DNA of 11,143 bases from an archaeon (GTDB lineage Archaea; Nanobdellota; Nanobdellia; Pacearchaeales; GW2011-AR1): contig DAIEOU010000004.1 in NCBI GenBank assembly GCA_027348755.1, positions 1 through 11,143 of the forward strand, written 5' to 3'. Under the pieces are notes generated by a model, which had not been told where the DNA came from, did not search any database, and was given only the letters and a program-made list of their open reading frames with translations. Below are positions 1-6,979 of the stretch, piece after piece. The position numbers and the translations under genes were made by a program. Numbering within the stretch: position 1 is the first letter of the stretch; each line of letters starts with the position of its first letter.

Positions 1-1697
1 TTATCGTAATACTGCTTTATTCCTGCAAGTATTGTTCTCTTTTCTGAACCTATCTCTACTGAGAGCTTGTATAATTTGTCGGCTCCATCTATATCTTCAG
101 CATTCTTTATTGTTGCCACGCGGAGGTCAAGCTTTGCGAAGTCATCGTATTTTACTTGGTCGAGGGTCATTACACCTTCTATCTCTTTGGTATTATTAAC
201 TTTTACTTTTTTGTTTTTATCTGCGTTTTCCAAGGTTTCTGGCTTGTGTTCTATCTTTGTGAACAATATTGGAGCTTTCTTTATCTTGCTTATTTTAAGA
301 GGTTCTTTGAGCGTGTTCAAAGAGATATCAAAACCGAATGTTTTTGCAATTTTCTCAGAAGTTTCAGGAATGAATGGACTAAGCAGAACTGCAACATCTT
401 TTATTCCATTAGAAAGTTGCCATAACACTTTACTATCCTTAGTTTCCCAGGGCTTCTTTTCTTGAATGTACTCATTTAGCTTGTCAATGAATGCGAATAT
501 CTCATTTAAGGCCTTATCAAACTCTAGAGCAGTCATGTGTTTCTCAACTGTCTTTATTAGTTTCTTTGATTCTATAGGTTTTGCTTCCTTTAGACCGTAT
601 GTTTCAGCAAGTGTTGAAACGCGGCTTACAAGATTTCCAAGCTTGTTTGCTAGTTCGTTGTTATGCCTTTCTATCAAGGCTGCTTCTGAGAAATCCCCAT
701 CTTCTCCAAATACGGCTTCTCTCAATAAGAAATATCTTGCACTGTCTACTCCTGCGAAACCTATAAGCTGATCAACCTTTATTGCATTTCCTGCTGACTT
801 TCCCATCTTTTCATTATGAACTGTCCACCATCCATGAGCGAATACCTTCTTTGGCGGCTCAATGCCTACAGACATCAATATGGCTGGCCAGATTACTGTA
901 TGAAACCAGAGAATGTCTTTTCCTATTATGTGTACATCAGCAGGCCAGAACTTATCGAATCTTTCTTTGTCCTCAAGATACCCTATTCCTGAAATATAAT
1001 TTGTAAGTGCGTCGAACCATACATAACATACATGCTCTTTATCAAAAGGCAATGGGATGCCCCAACTGAAGCTCGTCCTTGAAATAGAAAGGTCCTGAAG
1101 CCCTGCAGAGACGCGGTTTATTATCTCTTGCCTTCTTGATTTAGGAGAAATAAAGTCAGGATTCTTCTTATAATATTCAAGAAGCTTTTTTTGGTATTTT
1201 GATAATTTAAAGAAGTATGATTCTTCTTTTATCTTTTCTACTGGTTTTTTGTGTATGGGGCAGCAACCTTCCTCTAGGTCTTTATCAGTGTAATATGCTT
1301 CGCATGCTGTGCAATAAAGTCCTTCGTAATATCCTTCATATATATCTCCTCGCTTGTGAGATTCAGCTAGAATCACTGAAACAACTTGCTCATGATCTGA
1401 ATCTGTAGTTCGTATGAATCTATCATAATTTATATTAAGTTTCTTCCAAGCCTCTTTGAACTCTGGAACTATAGAATCAACGAATGTCTTAGGCTTCTTT
1501 CCAGCTTTTTCAGCCACCTGCTCTATCTTCTTTCCGTGCTCATCTGTTCCTGTAAGAAAGAATGTATCTTTATCATTAAGTTTATTCCATCTGGCTAACA
1601 CATCTGCAGCTATTGTCGTGTATGCATGCCCAAGATGCGGAACATCGTTCGGATAATAAATAGGTGTTGTTACGTAGAATGTCTTTTTGTGTGCCAT
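1..1697 (-). CDS. metG: methionyl-tRNA synthetase, bacterial subtype, with C-terminal tRNA-binding domain (3' end cut off)
   Basis: Cytosolic class I aminoacyl-tRNA synthetase that charges tRNA-Met with methionine. Reading down from the ATG at 1697, the frame stays open for 565 codons to the window edge. The HIGH signature appears as HLGH (residues 21-24) and the KMSKS loop as KMGKS (297-301). A single zinc knuckle has C129, C132, C146 and H149 (CxxC, 13 residues, CPIH), which is the pattern of the Thermus-type bacterial enzyme; the usual archaeal form has additional cysteine pairs. The anticodon-binding helical domain follows at about 350-480. From about residue 510 a Trbp111/EMAPII-like tRNA-binding domain starts (DLRVA, ILAGI) and is incomplete; some 50 residues are probably missing. 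A TATA box lies 22-29 bases upstream of the ATG, supporting this start. The bacterial subtype suggests an old horizontal acquisition. Identification is very secure; the transfer is an inference. Confidence 0.97.
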   Translation of the reverse strand, partial: MAHKKTFYVTTPIYYPNDVPHLGHAYTTIAADVLARWNKLNDKDTFFLTGTDEHGKKIEQVAEKAGKKPKTFVDSIVPEFKEAWKKLNINYDRFIRTTDSDHEQVVSVILAESHKRGDIYEGYYEGLYCTACEAYYTDKDLEEGCCPIHKKPVEKIKEESYFFKLSKYQKKLLEYYKKNPDFISPKSRRQEIINRVSAGLQDLSISRTSFSWGIPLPFDKEHVCYVWFDALTNYISGIGYLEDKERFDKFWPADVHIIGKDILWFHTVIWPAILMSVGIEPPKKVFAHGWWTVHNEKMGKSAGNAIKVDQLIGFAGVDSARYFLLREAVFGEDGDFSEAALIERHNNELANKLGNLVSRVSTLAETYGLKEAKPIESKKLIKTVEKHMTALEFDKALNEIFAFIDKLNEYIQEKKPWETKDSKVLWQLSNGIKDVAVLLSPFIPETSEKIAKTFGFDISLNTLKEPLKISKIKKAPILFTKIEHKPETLENADKNKKVKVNNTKEIEGVMTLDQVKYDDFAKLDLRVATIKNAEDIDGADKLYKLSVEIGSEKRTILAGIKQYYD

Positions 1698-1718
1698 TTA
1701 TAGTTGAGCTAGGCTGAG

Positions 1719-1726
1719 TATAAAAA
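1719..1726 (-). promoter_or_regulatory. TATA box of metG
   Basis: TTTTTATA on the minus strand occupies positions -29 to -22 relative to the metG ATG, preceded by an A/G-rich stretch that could serve as the BRE. Initiation about 25 bases downstream falls at the ATG, so the mRNA is probably leaderless. Confidence 0.6.
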
Positions 1727-1738
1727 ACCTTTTTCTCC

Positions 1739-1757
1739 ATAAAAAATAAAAAATAAT
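1739..1757 (-). terminator. oligo-T terminator after the 1773-2261 gene
   Basis: On the minus strand, 15 bases beyond the stop codon of the upstream gene, two runs of six T are separated by a single A in a tract of almost only A and T. No hairpin precedes it. Such U-rich tracts are the usual intrinsic archaeal termination signal. It sits just before the metG promoter, separating the two units. Confidence 0.5.
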
Positions 1758-1772
1758 TGTATTCTTTTATGT

Positions 1773-2261
1773 CTAACCTTCAGATTCAGCATACTTTCCT
1801 ACTATAACGCTCCTTGCGCCTTCCTGTCTTGCACGCTTAAGTTTTCTGCTTATATCCATAAGATCAGGGTAAAGACTTCTTGCCGAGCCTTCTGATAGGC
1901 CTAGAGAGGTCATAACTCCCATATAATCATCTGCAGTGAGCCTGCAGTCCTCACGCATGCCGAAGTATACATGCTCTTCGCTTTGGATGCGCTTTTCAGC
2001 TATCATTCCTTGAAGTATTGTACCGTATTTTGGAAATTCCAAGCTAAATTCTGCTACAGCTTCTTTCATTCCTCTTGCTCTTTCTTTATCTTCATATGCA
2101 AGATGTGCCCTAACTCTTTTACCTTCGAAGCTACATATTTTTAATCTTTCGACAAGACCTTCAGCATCTGTCTTTTTCATTCTCTTAAGTCTTTGATACA
2201 TACTAGACAATGGAATTTCCAGTCTGTCTCTAGCGATAAGTTCTATTATTTCATTTTCCAT
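1773..2261 (-). CDS. unknown archaeal protein, 162 aa
   Basis: I do not recognise this family. The product is charged and predicted mostly helical. The N-terminal half (about 1-45) is rich in Lys, Arg and Leu with a possible helix-turn-helix-like stretch (residues 17-43). The C-terminal third carries a distinctive segment around residues 100-152 (FGMREDC, then LTADDYMG, then SVIVGKYA). There is no signal peptide or membrane segment. The start at 2261 is fixed by a strong Shine-Dalgarno sequence nine bases upstream. It is divergent from the TrmB-like gene at 2374 and lies upstream of metG in the same direction, separated from it by a T-rich terminator. A T-rich box (GTTTAACA) at -29 to -22 could be a TATA box, but a transcript starting there would lose the Shine-Dalgarno site, so the true promoter probably lies further upstream, near 2306-2320. 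Confidence 0.85.
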   Translation of the reverse strand: MENEIIELIARDRLEIPLSSMYQRLKRMKKTDAEGLVERLKICSFEGKRVRAHLAYEDKERARGMKEAVAEFSLEFPKYGTILQGMIAEKRIQSEEHVYFGMREDCRLTADDYMGVMTSLGLSEGSARSLYPDLMDISRKLKRARQEGARSVIVGKYAESEG

Positions 2262-2270
2262 TTTTGTTTG

Positions 2271-2277
2271 CCTCCTT
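2271..2277 (-). promoter_or_regulatory. strong Shine-Dalgarno site of the 1773-2261 gene
   Basis: AAGGAGG on the minus strand, nine bases before the ATG at 2261, matches the anti-Shine-Dalgarno end of archaeal 16S rRNA. It stands out because the other protein genes here look leaderless. It implies a transcript with a real 5' leader. Confidence 0.7.
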
Positions 2278-2345
2278 ACACATGTTAAACAATCTAAAGA
2301 AAAAGGACAAATGAATTTATGCGGTGAAAGAATTTACCACAGTGC

Positions 2346-2352
2346 TTATATA
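2346..2352 (+). promoter_or_regulatory. TATA box of the TrmB-like gene
   Basis: TTATATA at -28 to -22 relative to the ATG at 2374. This spacing predicts initiation at the start codon and argues against using the in-frame ATG at 2311, which lies upstream of the box. Confidence 0.6.
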
Positions 2353-2373
2353 GTATATCGGAGATATATTTTA

Positions 2374-3081
2374 ATGAAAGACAAACTGCGAGAACTGGGT
2401 CTCACTGACAATGAAAGCAGTGTTTATTCTGCATTGTTAGAGCTTGGTCCGGTGCATGCAGGCCTTATAACAAGAAAGAGCGGGTTGCACAGGCGGGTTG
2501 TATATGACACTCTTGACAGGCTAATAAAAAAGGGACTCGTGGGATATATAATAGAAAATAATGTCAGACTTTTTCAGGTTGCAGACCCTAAGAGGTTTAT
2601 GGAGCTGGTTAAAGAAAGGGAGGCTATAGTGCAAGAATTAATGCCCATGATGTCTGCATTGTATACTAAGACTCGTGAAAAAGAAGAGACCAATTTTTAC
2701 AAAGGGAAGCAGGGTCTAAAAAAAATATTTGAAGACCAAATAGAATCAGGAGAAGAAATACTCGTAATGGGCGCATCTATGATGGCTTATGATATACTCC
2801 AGTTTTACTTCAAGTGGTTCGATAAGAGAAGGAAAGAGGGCAAGATAAAAGCAAGGATAATATTCAATGGTGCTGGAAAAAAAGTAAATGTTCCATATGC
2901 AGATGTTAGATACATGCCTGAGAAATACTCATCTCCCTTGGCAGTAAACATATATGGGGACAAGGTTGCTATAATACTCTGGAAGAAGGAAACTCCTTTA
3001 GCTATACTGATAAAAAACCGACAAATAGCCGAGGGATATAAGAAATACTTTGAATTCAGCTGGAAATCCGCCCGGAGCTAA
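2374..3081 (+). CDS. TrmB-family transcriptional regulator, 235 aa
   Basis: Probable DNA-binding regulator. The N-terminal 75 or so residues form a TrmB-type winged helix: an opening like LGLTDNESSVYSALLELG, then a recognition region with HRRVVYDTLDRLIKKGLV, then a wing ending in a FQVADPKRF-like strand. A short linker helix (about 80-105) leads to a C-terminal domain from about residue 113 (YKGKQGLKKIFED, later ILVMGAS and VNIYGDKVAIILW), resembling the effector/PLD-like domain of TrmB relatives. TrmB proteins of known function respond to sugars, but no sugar transport or metabolic gene is adjacent, so the ligand and targets cannot be inferred. The start at 2374 is chosen over 2311 because the TATA box lies between them and the homology begins right after it. 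L15e follows, with its own TATA box three bases past this stop codon. Confidence 0.9.
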   Translation: MKDKLRELGLTDNESSVYSALLELGPVHAGLITRKSGLHRRVVYDTLDRLIKKGLVGYIIENNVRLFQVADPKRFMELVKEREAIVQELMPMMSALYTKTREKEETNFYKGKQGLKKIFEDQIESGEEILVMGASMMAYDILQFYFKWFDKRRKEGKIKARIIFNGAGKKVNVPYADVRYMPEKYSSPLAVNIYGDKVAIILWKKETPLAILIKNRQIAEGYKKYFEFSWKSARS

Positions 3082-3084
3082 AGG

Positions 3085-3092
3085 TTTAAAAA
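3085..3092 (+). promoter_or_regulatory. TATA box of rpl15e
   Basis: TTTAAAAA at -29 to -22 of the ATG at 3114, preceded by a purine-rich AAAGG that may act as the BRE. It begins three bases after the TrmB-like stop codon. A leaderless L15e mRNA is expected. Confidence 0.6.
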
Positions 3093-3113
3093 GCATTTTT
3101 CGTATCAGATGGC

Positions 3114-3686
3114 ATGTCAAACGGTGTGTATAAGCATATTGCAAAAGCATGGAAGAAGCCTTCTTCAGGATTCTTGAGGGAGAGACTTATAGCTTGGAGA
3201 GCGGGAGATAGTGTTGTCAAGCTTGACAAGCCTACTAGACTAGACAGAGCAAGAGCACTCGGATATAAGGCTAAAACAGGAATAGTTGTTGCAAGAGTCC
3301 GTGTATTAAGAGGCGGTAGAAAGAGACCAAGACACGAGCACGGAAGAAAGACAAGAAAGCAGCATGTAAGAAAGATATTAAAGATGAATTATCGCTGGGT
3401 TGCAGAAATGAGAGCCGCTAAGCATTTCAAGAATCTTGAGGTTCTTAACTCATACAATCTTGCTAAGGATGGAAAATATTATTTCTTTGATGTTATACTT
3501 GTTGATCCAACAAGACCAGAAATACTATCGGATAAGAATTACAGTTGGATTGCTGAAAAGACAAATAGAAACAGAGCTTACAGAGGTCTTACTGGAGCAG
3601 CAAAGAAATCACGTGGCCTGAGAAGTAAGAGTCCTACAAACAAGAACAGACCAAGTCAAAGAAGCGGCGATAGACAAGGCAAGTAA
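3114..3686 (+). CDS. rpl15e: large ribosomal subunit protein L15e, 190 aa
   Basis: Component of the archaeal/eukaryotic 50S/60S subunit, absent from bacteria. The whole protein follows the family: an N-terminal YKHIAKAWKKP region, the rRNA-binding core PTRLDRARALGYKAKTG (about 40-56), VRVLRGGRKRPR (about 63-74), the LEVLNSY motif (about 108-114), FDVILVDP (about 124-131) and the C-terminal RAYRGLTGAAKKSRGLR (about 154-170). Length is normal for the family. The C-terminal tail after about residue 170 is basic and low in complexity, as expected for rRNA contact. An ATG at 3109 is out of frame; the start at 3114 is supported by the TATA spacing. An unknown gene starts eight bases downstream and is probably cotranscribed. 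Confidence 0.98.
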   Translation: MSNGVYKHIAKAWKKPSSGFLRERLIAWRAGDSVVKLDKPTRLDRARALGYKAKTGIVVARVRVLRGGRKRPRHEHGRKTRKQHVRKILKMNYRWVAEMRAAKHFKNLEVLNSYNLAKDGKYYFFDVILVDPTRPEILSDKNYSWIAEKTNRNRAYRGLTGAAKKSRGLRSKSPTNKNRPSQRSGDRQGK

Positions 3687-3694
3687 ACTTCTAA

Positions 3695-4006
3695 ATGGAT
3701 TTGTTGGAATTGATTGATTCTTTGATTGAAGAGTATGATTCTGATGTTTCTCATTTGCTGAATATTAATGATAAGTTGGGAGCGCATATGGAGTTGTGCA
3801 ACATAATTGATGCGTTTAACATGAGAAGAGATGAAGTATTAGTATATCATCATGGGTACGCATTATTGCAACTGGGAGCAAATATTCTTGATCAGATTAA
3901 TTCTGGAAAGGGCGTCTCGGATGAATTATGCAGAAGATATAAAGCTCCAATGCTTCAGCTCAGACTTTCGGTAAAGTCTGGGAATTTTTATAAAAATGCT
4001 GTATAA
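3695..4006 (+). CDS. unknown small protein in the L15e unit, 103 aa
   Basis: Not recognised. A small acidic protein, predicted almost all helical: an acidic first helix (LLELIDSLIEEYDSD), then segments around residues 28-45 (LGAHMELCNIIDAF) and 50-68 (YHHGYALLQLGANILDQI), then a more basic C-terminus ending in FYKNAV. No signal peptide or clear membrane segment, and only two scattered cysteines. It begins eight bases after the L15e stop codon with no room for a promoter of its own, so it is likely cotranscribed with L15e. Its stop codon lies three bases from the topA stop codon on the other strand. A role near ribosome biology would be a guess from position only. Confidence 0.75.
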   Translation: MDLLELIDSLIEEYDSDVSHLLNINDKLGAHMELCNIIDAFNMRRDEVLVYHHGYALLQLGANILDQINSGKGVSDELCRRYKAPMLQLRLSVKSGNFYKNAV

Positions 4007-4009
4007 TTT

Positions 4010-6259
4010 TTATTCAGTTTTCTTTGCAGCCCAAGCTGCTTTCTTTGCTTCCCATTCTTCCCTTTGCTTTTTAACTAGTTCACAGTTCTGATTAAAACAG
4101 AATTCCCATGGTCTCTTTCCTTTTCTTATAGCAAGAAGTTTGGGGAAGCCGCAGCTTTCGCAGACTTTGTCTGATTTTTTTATAAGGGAATTTGGAGGAA
4201 GCGGGGAAGTGAAAGTGCATTCAGGGTATGCAGAGCATGATATGAAATATCTCTTTGTCTTTTTTGAGTATGTTATTCTTAACTGACCCTTACCACATTT
4301 AGGACATGTATTAAGTAATCCAGCTTCTCTTTCCTTTTGTCTTTCTACTTCAAGGCCAGAAGCAAGAGATTTTCCTATAGCATCTTCCTGAGACTTAAAG
4401 TTATCTGCAATGCTTTTTATTGTGTTTTCTGCACTCTTGACTATTTCATCTTCTTTGCTTTTCTTTCCTGACACTCCTGATATATCTTGAAGTGATTCTA
4501 TTTCATCTTCCATCTTTCTTGTCAAATTCTCGTCTATTATTATGGAAGAATAACTCTCAAGAGTCTTTACCAGATTAAGGCCTAACTCTGTGGCTTTTAT
4601 GCTTGTCCCATCAAGGTATCCACGTTCAAATAATGTGTCGACTATTGCGGATCTTGTTGCCTTTGTTCCAAGATTCTTTTTTTCAAGAGTTGTTATCAAA
4701 GATGTTGGTGTATATCTTTTAGGAGGCTGAGTCTCTTTTTGCTCTGTGTTTATAGAATCTATTTTGTATTTGCCATTCATTGTTGGAAGACTGCTTTCTT
4801 CTGTTTTGTTTGGATAAACTGACATCCATCCTTTCTCTACTATCTTCTGGGCATTTGCATAGAAGTTTAATCCTTCAGATGTCAGTGTGATCCGGGTATG
4901 TTCGAGATTAGCATCGGGGCTGAAGGCGGATATGAATCTTCTGGCTATAAGAGAATATACCTTCGCTTCTGCTCCTTTTAGACTCGCAGGCTCTCCAGTG
5001 GGATATATTGAAGGGTGCGCGGGATCGGACTTCTTTCCTTCTATTGGCTTTTCTCTGGTTGCATTTTTTATTTCTGGAAACTGGTTTTGCAGGCGCTTCA
5101 GAATCTTTTTTGGTTCTATTTCCTTAGGTATCTTTTGACTGCTAGTTCTTGGATATGATATAAGCCCATCAAGATATAATTTCTGAGCAGTCTTCAGAGT
5201 CTCTGAAGGAGATATGTGATAGAATCTGTATGCTTCTCTTTGTAATGTAGTAAGGTCGAACGGGGAAGGGGGAGAAACAGACTCTTGACTTATTTCAGTC
5301 CTAGCTTCTCCTTCTTTGAGATTGTCAAATTTTTTAAGATCTTCCTTGTTGAATATATCTTCAGGGTAACTGAATACTACTCCATTGCTTAAAGCTGAGA
5401 CTCTCCAGAATGGTTCTGGTTTAAAATTCTCGATCTCTCTTTCTCTATCTACTATCACCTTTAGAGCAGGGCCCTGAACGCGACCTATAGAAAGTATCTT
5501 GAAAGAACCAGTTTTTTTTATTGCAGACATTAATGCTCTTGAAAGGTTTATTCCATATAGCCAGTCAAGTATGTGCCTTGTTTCTCCAGCATATGCATGT
5601 CCCCAGTCTAACTCTTGAAGTGGTTGTTCGTATGATTTTTCAAGCTCAGGAGCTGTGAGTGTGGAAAATTTCATTCTTTTTGCATTATCTTGTTTGCATA
5701 TGAAACGAAGAACATTCCACCCTATTACTTCTCCTTCATTATCATAGTCTGTTGCTATGATGAATTCTTTTGCTCTCTTTGACAGCACAGAAAGAGCATC
5801 GTAATATCTTTTTGTGAATGCTGCACTCTTTCTATTGTATGCAGGTTTCCATTCTACATCAAATATTGGCCAACCTTTCTGTCCTTTAACGTAGTCTAAA
5901 CCAAAAAGATGGCCTACTGCAGAAGCTACTGCAATTTTCTGACCGCTTCTTTCAAGCTCATAGTAAGGAACTCCATCAAAGCTTAGCTTTCTAGCATCTC
6001 CTAAAGCGTCTGCAATCTTCTGGGCTGCTTGTGGCTTTTCAGTTATTATAAGGATAGTGTCTTTTTTGTAGGTAATCTCTTTGTCTTTTTTCTTTGAAGT
6101 TGATTTCCTAGACTTTTTTGGCTTATTCTCAAGCAAACTAGCAGGGCTCGGTTTTCCTGGCCTTTCCACTATAGTTCTTTCTTCTATGCTTGGTTTCTGC
6201 CTTACTACCTTTTCTACAGTATTCTTTGCGTCAGTGGGAACATATGTCTCAACAGCCAT
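4010..6259 (-). CDS. topA: archaeal DNA topoisomerase I (type IA), 749 aa
   Basis: Relaxes negatively supercoiled DNA by cutting one strand and passing the other, through a 5'-phosphotyrosyl link. An unusual Lys/Ser/Pro-rich extension occupies residues 1-67. The TOPRIM domain then starts: E74 in ITEKPQAA and the acidic cluster D171-x-D173 followed by NEGE, which bind magnesium. The catalytic tyrosine is Y369 in ISYPRTSS. The type IA gate domains run to about residue 600. Two C-terminal zinc modules follow: C652, C655, C675, C681, and C700, C703, C721, C726. There is no reverse-gyrase helicase domain. Length is within the archaeal TopA range apart from the added N-terminus. A TATA box at -28 to -22 supports the long start. 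A hairpin-like inverted repeat lies just beyond it. The gene converges on the L15e unit with three bases between stop codons. Confidence 0.97.
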   Translation of the reverse strand: MAVETYVPTDAKNTVEKVVRQKPSIEERTIVERPGKPSPASLLENKPKKSRKSTSKKKDKEITYKKDTILIITEKPQAAQKIADALGDARKLSFDGVPYYELERSGQKIAVASAVGHLFGLDYVKGQKGWPIFDVEWKPAYNRKSAAFTKRYYDALSVLSKRAKEFIIATDYDNEGEVIGWNVLRFICKQDNAKRMKFSTLTAPELEKSYEQPLQELDWGHAYAGETRHILDWLYGINLSRALMSAIKKTGSFKILSIGRVQGPALKVIVDREREIENFKPEPFWRVSALSNGVVFSYPEDIFNKEDLKKFDNLKEGEARTEISQESVSPPSPFDLTTLQREAYRFYHISPSETLKTAQKLYLDGLISYPRTSSQKIPKEIEPKKILKRLQNQFPEIKNATREKPIEGKKSDPAHPSIYPTGEPASLKGAEAKVYSLIARRFISAFSPDANLEHTRITLTSEGLNFYANAQKIVEKGWMSVYPNKTEESSLPTMNGKYKIDSINTEQKETQPPKRYTPTSLITTLEKKNLGTKATRSAIVDTLFERGYLDGTSIKATELGLNLVKTLESYSSIIIDENLTRKMEDEIESLQDISGVSGKKSKEDEIVKSAENTIKSIADNFKSQEDAIGKSLASGLEVERQKEREAGLLNTCPKCGKGQLRITYSKKTKRYFISCSAYPECTFTSPLPPNSLIKKSDKVCESCGFPKLLAIRKGKRPWEFCFNQNCELVKKQREEWEAKKAAWAAKKTE

Positions 6260-6280
6260 TATGTATTGGAGTTTAACATG

Positions 6281-6287
6281 TATTTAA
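6281..6287 (-). promoter_or_regulatory. TATA box of topA
   Basis: TTAAATA on the minus strand at -28 to -22 of the ATG at 6259, predicting a leaderless topA mRNA and supporting translation of the N-terminal extension. Confidence 0.55.
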
Positions 6288-6297
6288 TTAGATTGTT

Positions 6298-6327
6298 GTG
6301 TATAAATCTGTATTGTTTTTTATACAC
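6298..6327. repeat. 9-bp inverted repeat between topA and the 6406 gene
   Basis: GTGTATAAA (6298-6306) and its exact complement TTTATACAC (6319-6327) flank a 12-base spacer. The element lies about 10 bases upstream of the topA TATA box and about 50 bases upstream of the TATA box used by the divergent gene, a position suited to an operator acting on one or both. Because both arms resemble TATA boxes, a pair of opposed TBP sites is an alternative. Confidence 0.45.
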
Positions 6328-6376
6328 TATAAAAAGGTATAAGCCTCTTGAACAGTGCGCCTGCAACACAGATATT

Positions 6377-6384
6377 TTTATAAA
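6377..6384 (+). promoter_or_regulatory. TATA box of the 6406 gene
   Basis: TTTATAAA at -29 to -22 of the ATG at 6406. A second TATA-like box (TATAAAAA, 6328-6335) lies about 24 bases before an in-frame GTG at 6355, so an alternative upstream promoter and start is possible. Confidence 0.55.
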
Positions 6385-6405
6385 ACAGTTTATCTTTTTT
6401 TTAAA

Positions 6406-6951
6406 ATGGCGAGAAGTAACACAGGTTCTGGAACATTAATAGTGAATGCGCCTCTTCTTTGTGAAGAATGGGACCCAGTTGTCGATTCAACGGCTGGAAA
6501 ATTTACGGCCATTTCTTTAATTCCATACTACACTACAACAGGATTAATCATCCGTTCTTCTGGAAAACCTCTTCTTATTGGATATTGTTTGGACTCTCCT
6601 AGAGATGTTTTGAAAAATGTTTTTGAAAATTATCATGTTACCCGTTACAATGGTTATGAATTATTTGGTCAAAATGACTTAGAATCAACTACTCCTATGT
6701 TGGGACTAGGAATTCATCCAGTCGAGCCTCCAAGAGTTTATGGAATAGAATATAACGGAAAATTAGAGGAACTTTTACGACTAGATGGTCTATCCGGCGC
6801 GAAAAGGAATAGTCCAATTTCCTCTCAGTATATTCAAAGGATTATTTCGCATCTTGGTGAAATATCCCATATGGGATTTATGAATCCTAAATATGGACAA
6901 TTAAAGCACGACAAACAAGAAATTATAGATGTACTAAAAACTTTTAGTTAA
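6406..6951 (+). CDS. unknown protein, 181 aa
   Basis: Not recognised. A soluble mixed alpha/beta protein. The N-terminal half is strand-rich (TLIVNAPLL at 10-18, AISLIPYYTTTGLIIRSS at 35-52, PLLIGYCL at 55-62). The middle has a Tyr/Gly-rich region (YNGYELFG) and the stretch GLGIHPVEPPRVYGIEYNG, and the C-terminal third is helical. There is no obvious catalytic motif, membrane segment or signal peptide. The ATG at 6406 is chosen because a TATA box lies 22-29 bases upstream; an in-frame GTG at 6355 would add 17 residues containing an aromatic stretch. The gene is divergent from topA and convergent with the metallophosphoesterase, with a T-rich tract between the latter two. It appears to be a single-gene unit. 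Confidence 0.75.
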   Translation: MARSNTGSGTLIVNAPLLCEEWDPVVDSTAGKFTAISLIPYYTTTGLIIRSSGKPLLIGYCLDSPRDVLKNVFENYHVTRYNGYELFGQNDLESTTPMLGLGIHPVEPPRVYGIEYNGKLEELLRLDGLSGAKRNSPISSQYIQRIISHLGEISHMGFMNPKYGQLKHDKQEIIDVLKTFS

Positions 6952-6965
6952 TTTTTCTCTTTTTC
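6952..6965 (+). terminator. T-rich terminator after the 6406 gene
   Basis: Directly after the TAA at 6949-6951 comes TTTTTCTCTTTTTC with no hairpin, the usual form of an archaeal intrinsic terminator. It fills half of the 28-base gap to the convergent metallophosphoesterase gene. Confidence 0.5.
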
Positions 6966-6979
6966 AGACACATATTCTG

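Noticed and set aside
67..1656. Several plus-strand open frames opposite metG
   Set aside because: They are antisense shadows of a clearly identified synthetase and have Ser/Phe/Leu-rich composition typical of reversed coding sequence.
2311..2373. Upstream in-frame start for the TrmB-like gene
   Set aside because: The TATA box at 2346-2352 lies inside this stretch, so a transcript from it could not include the earlier ATG, and the domain begins after 2374.
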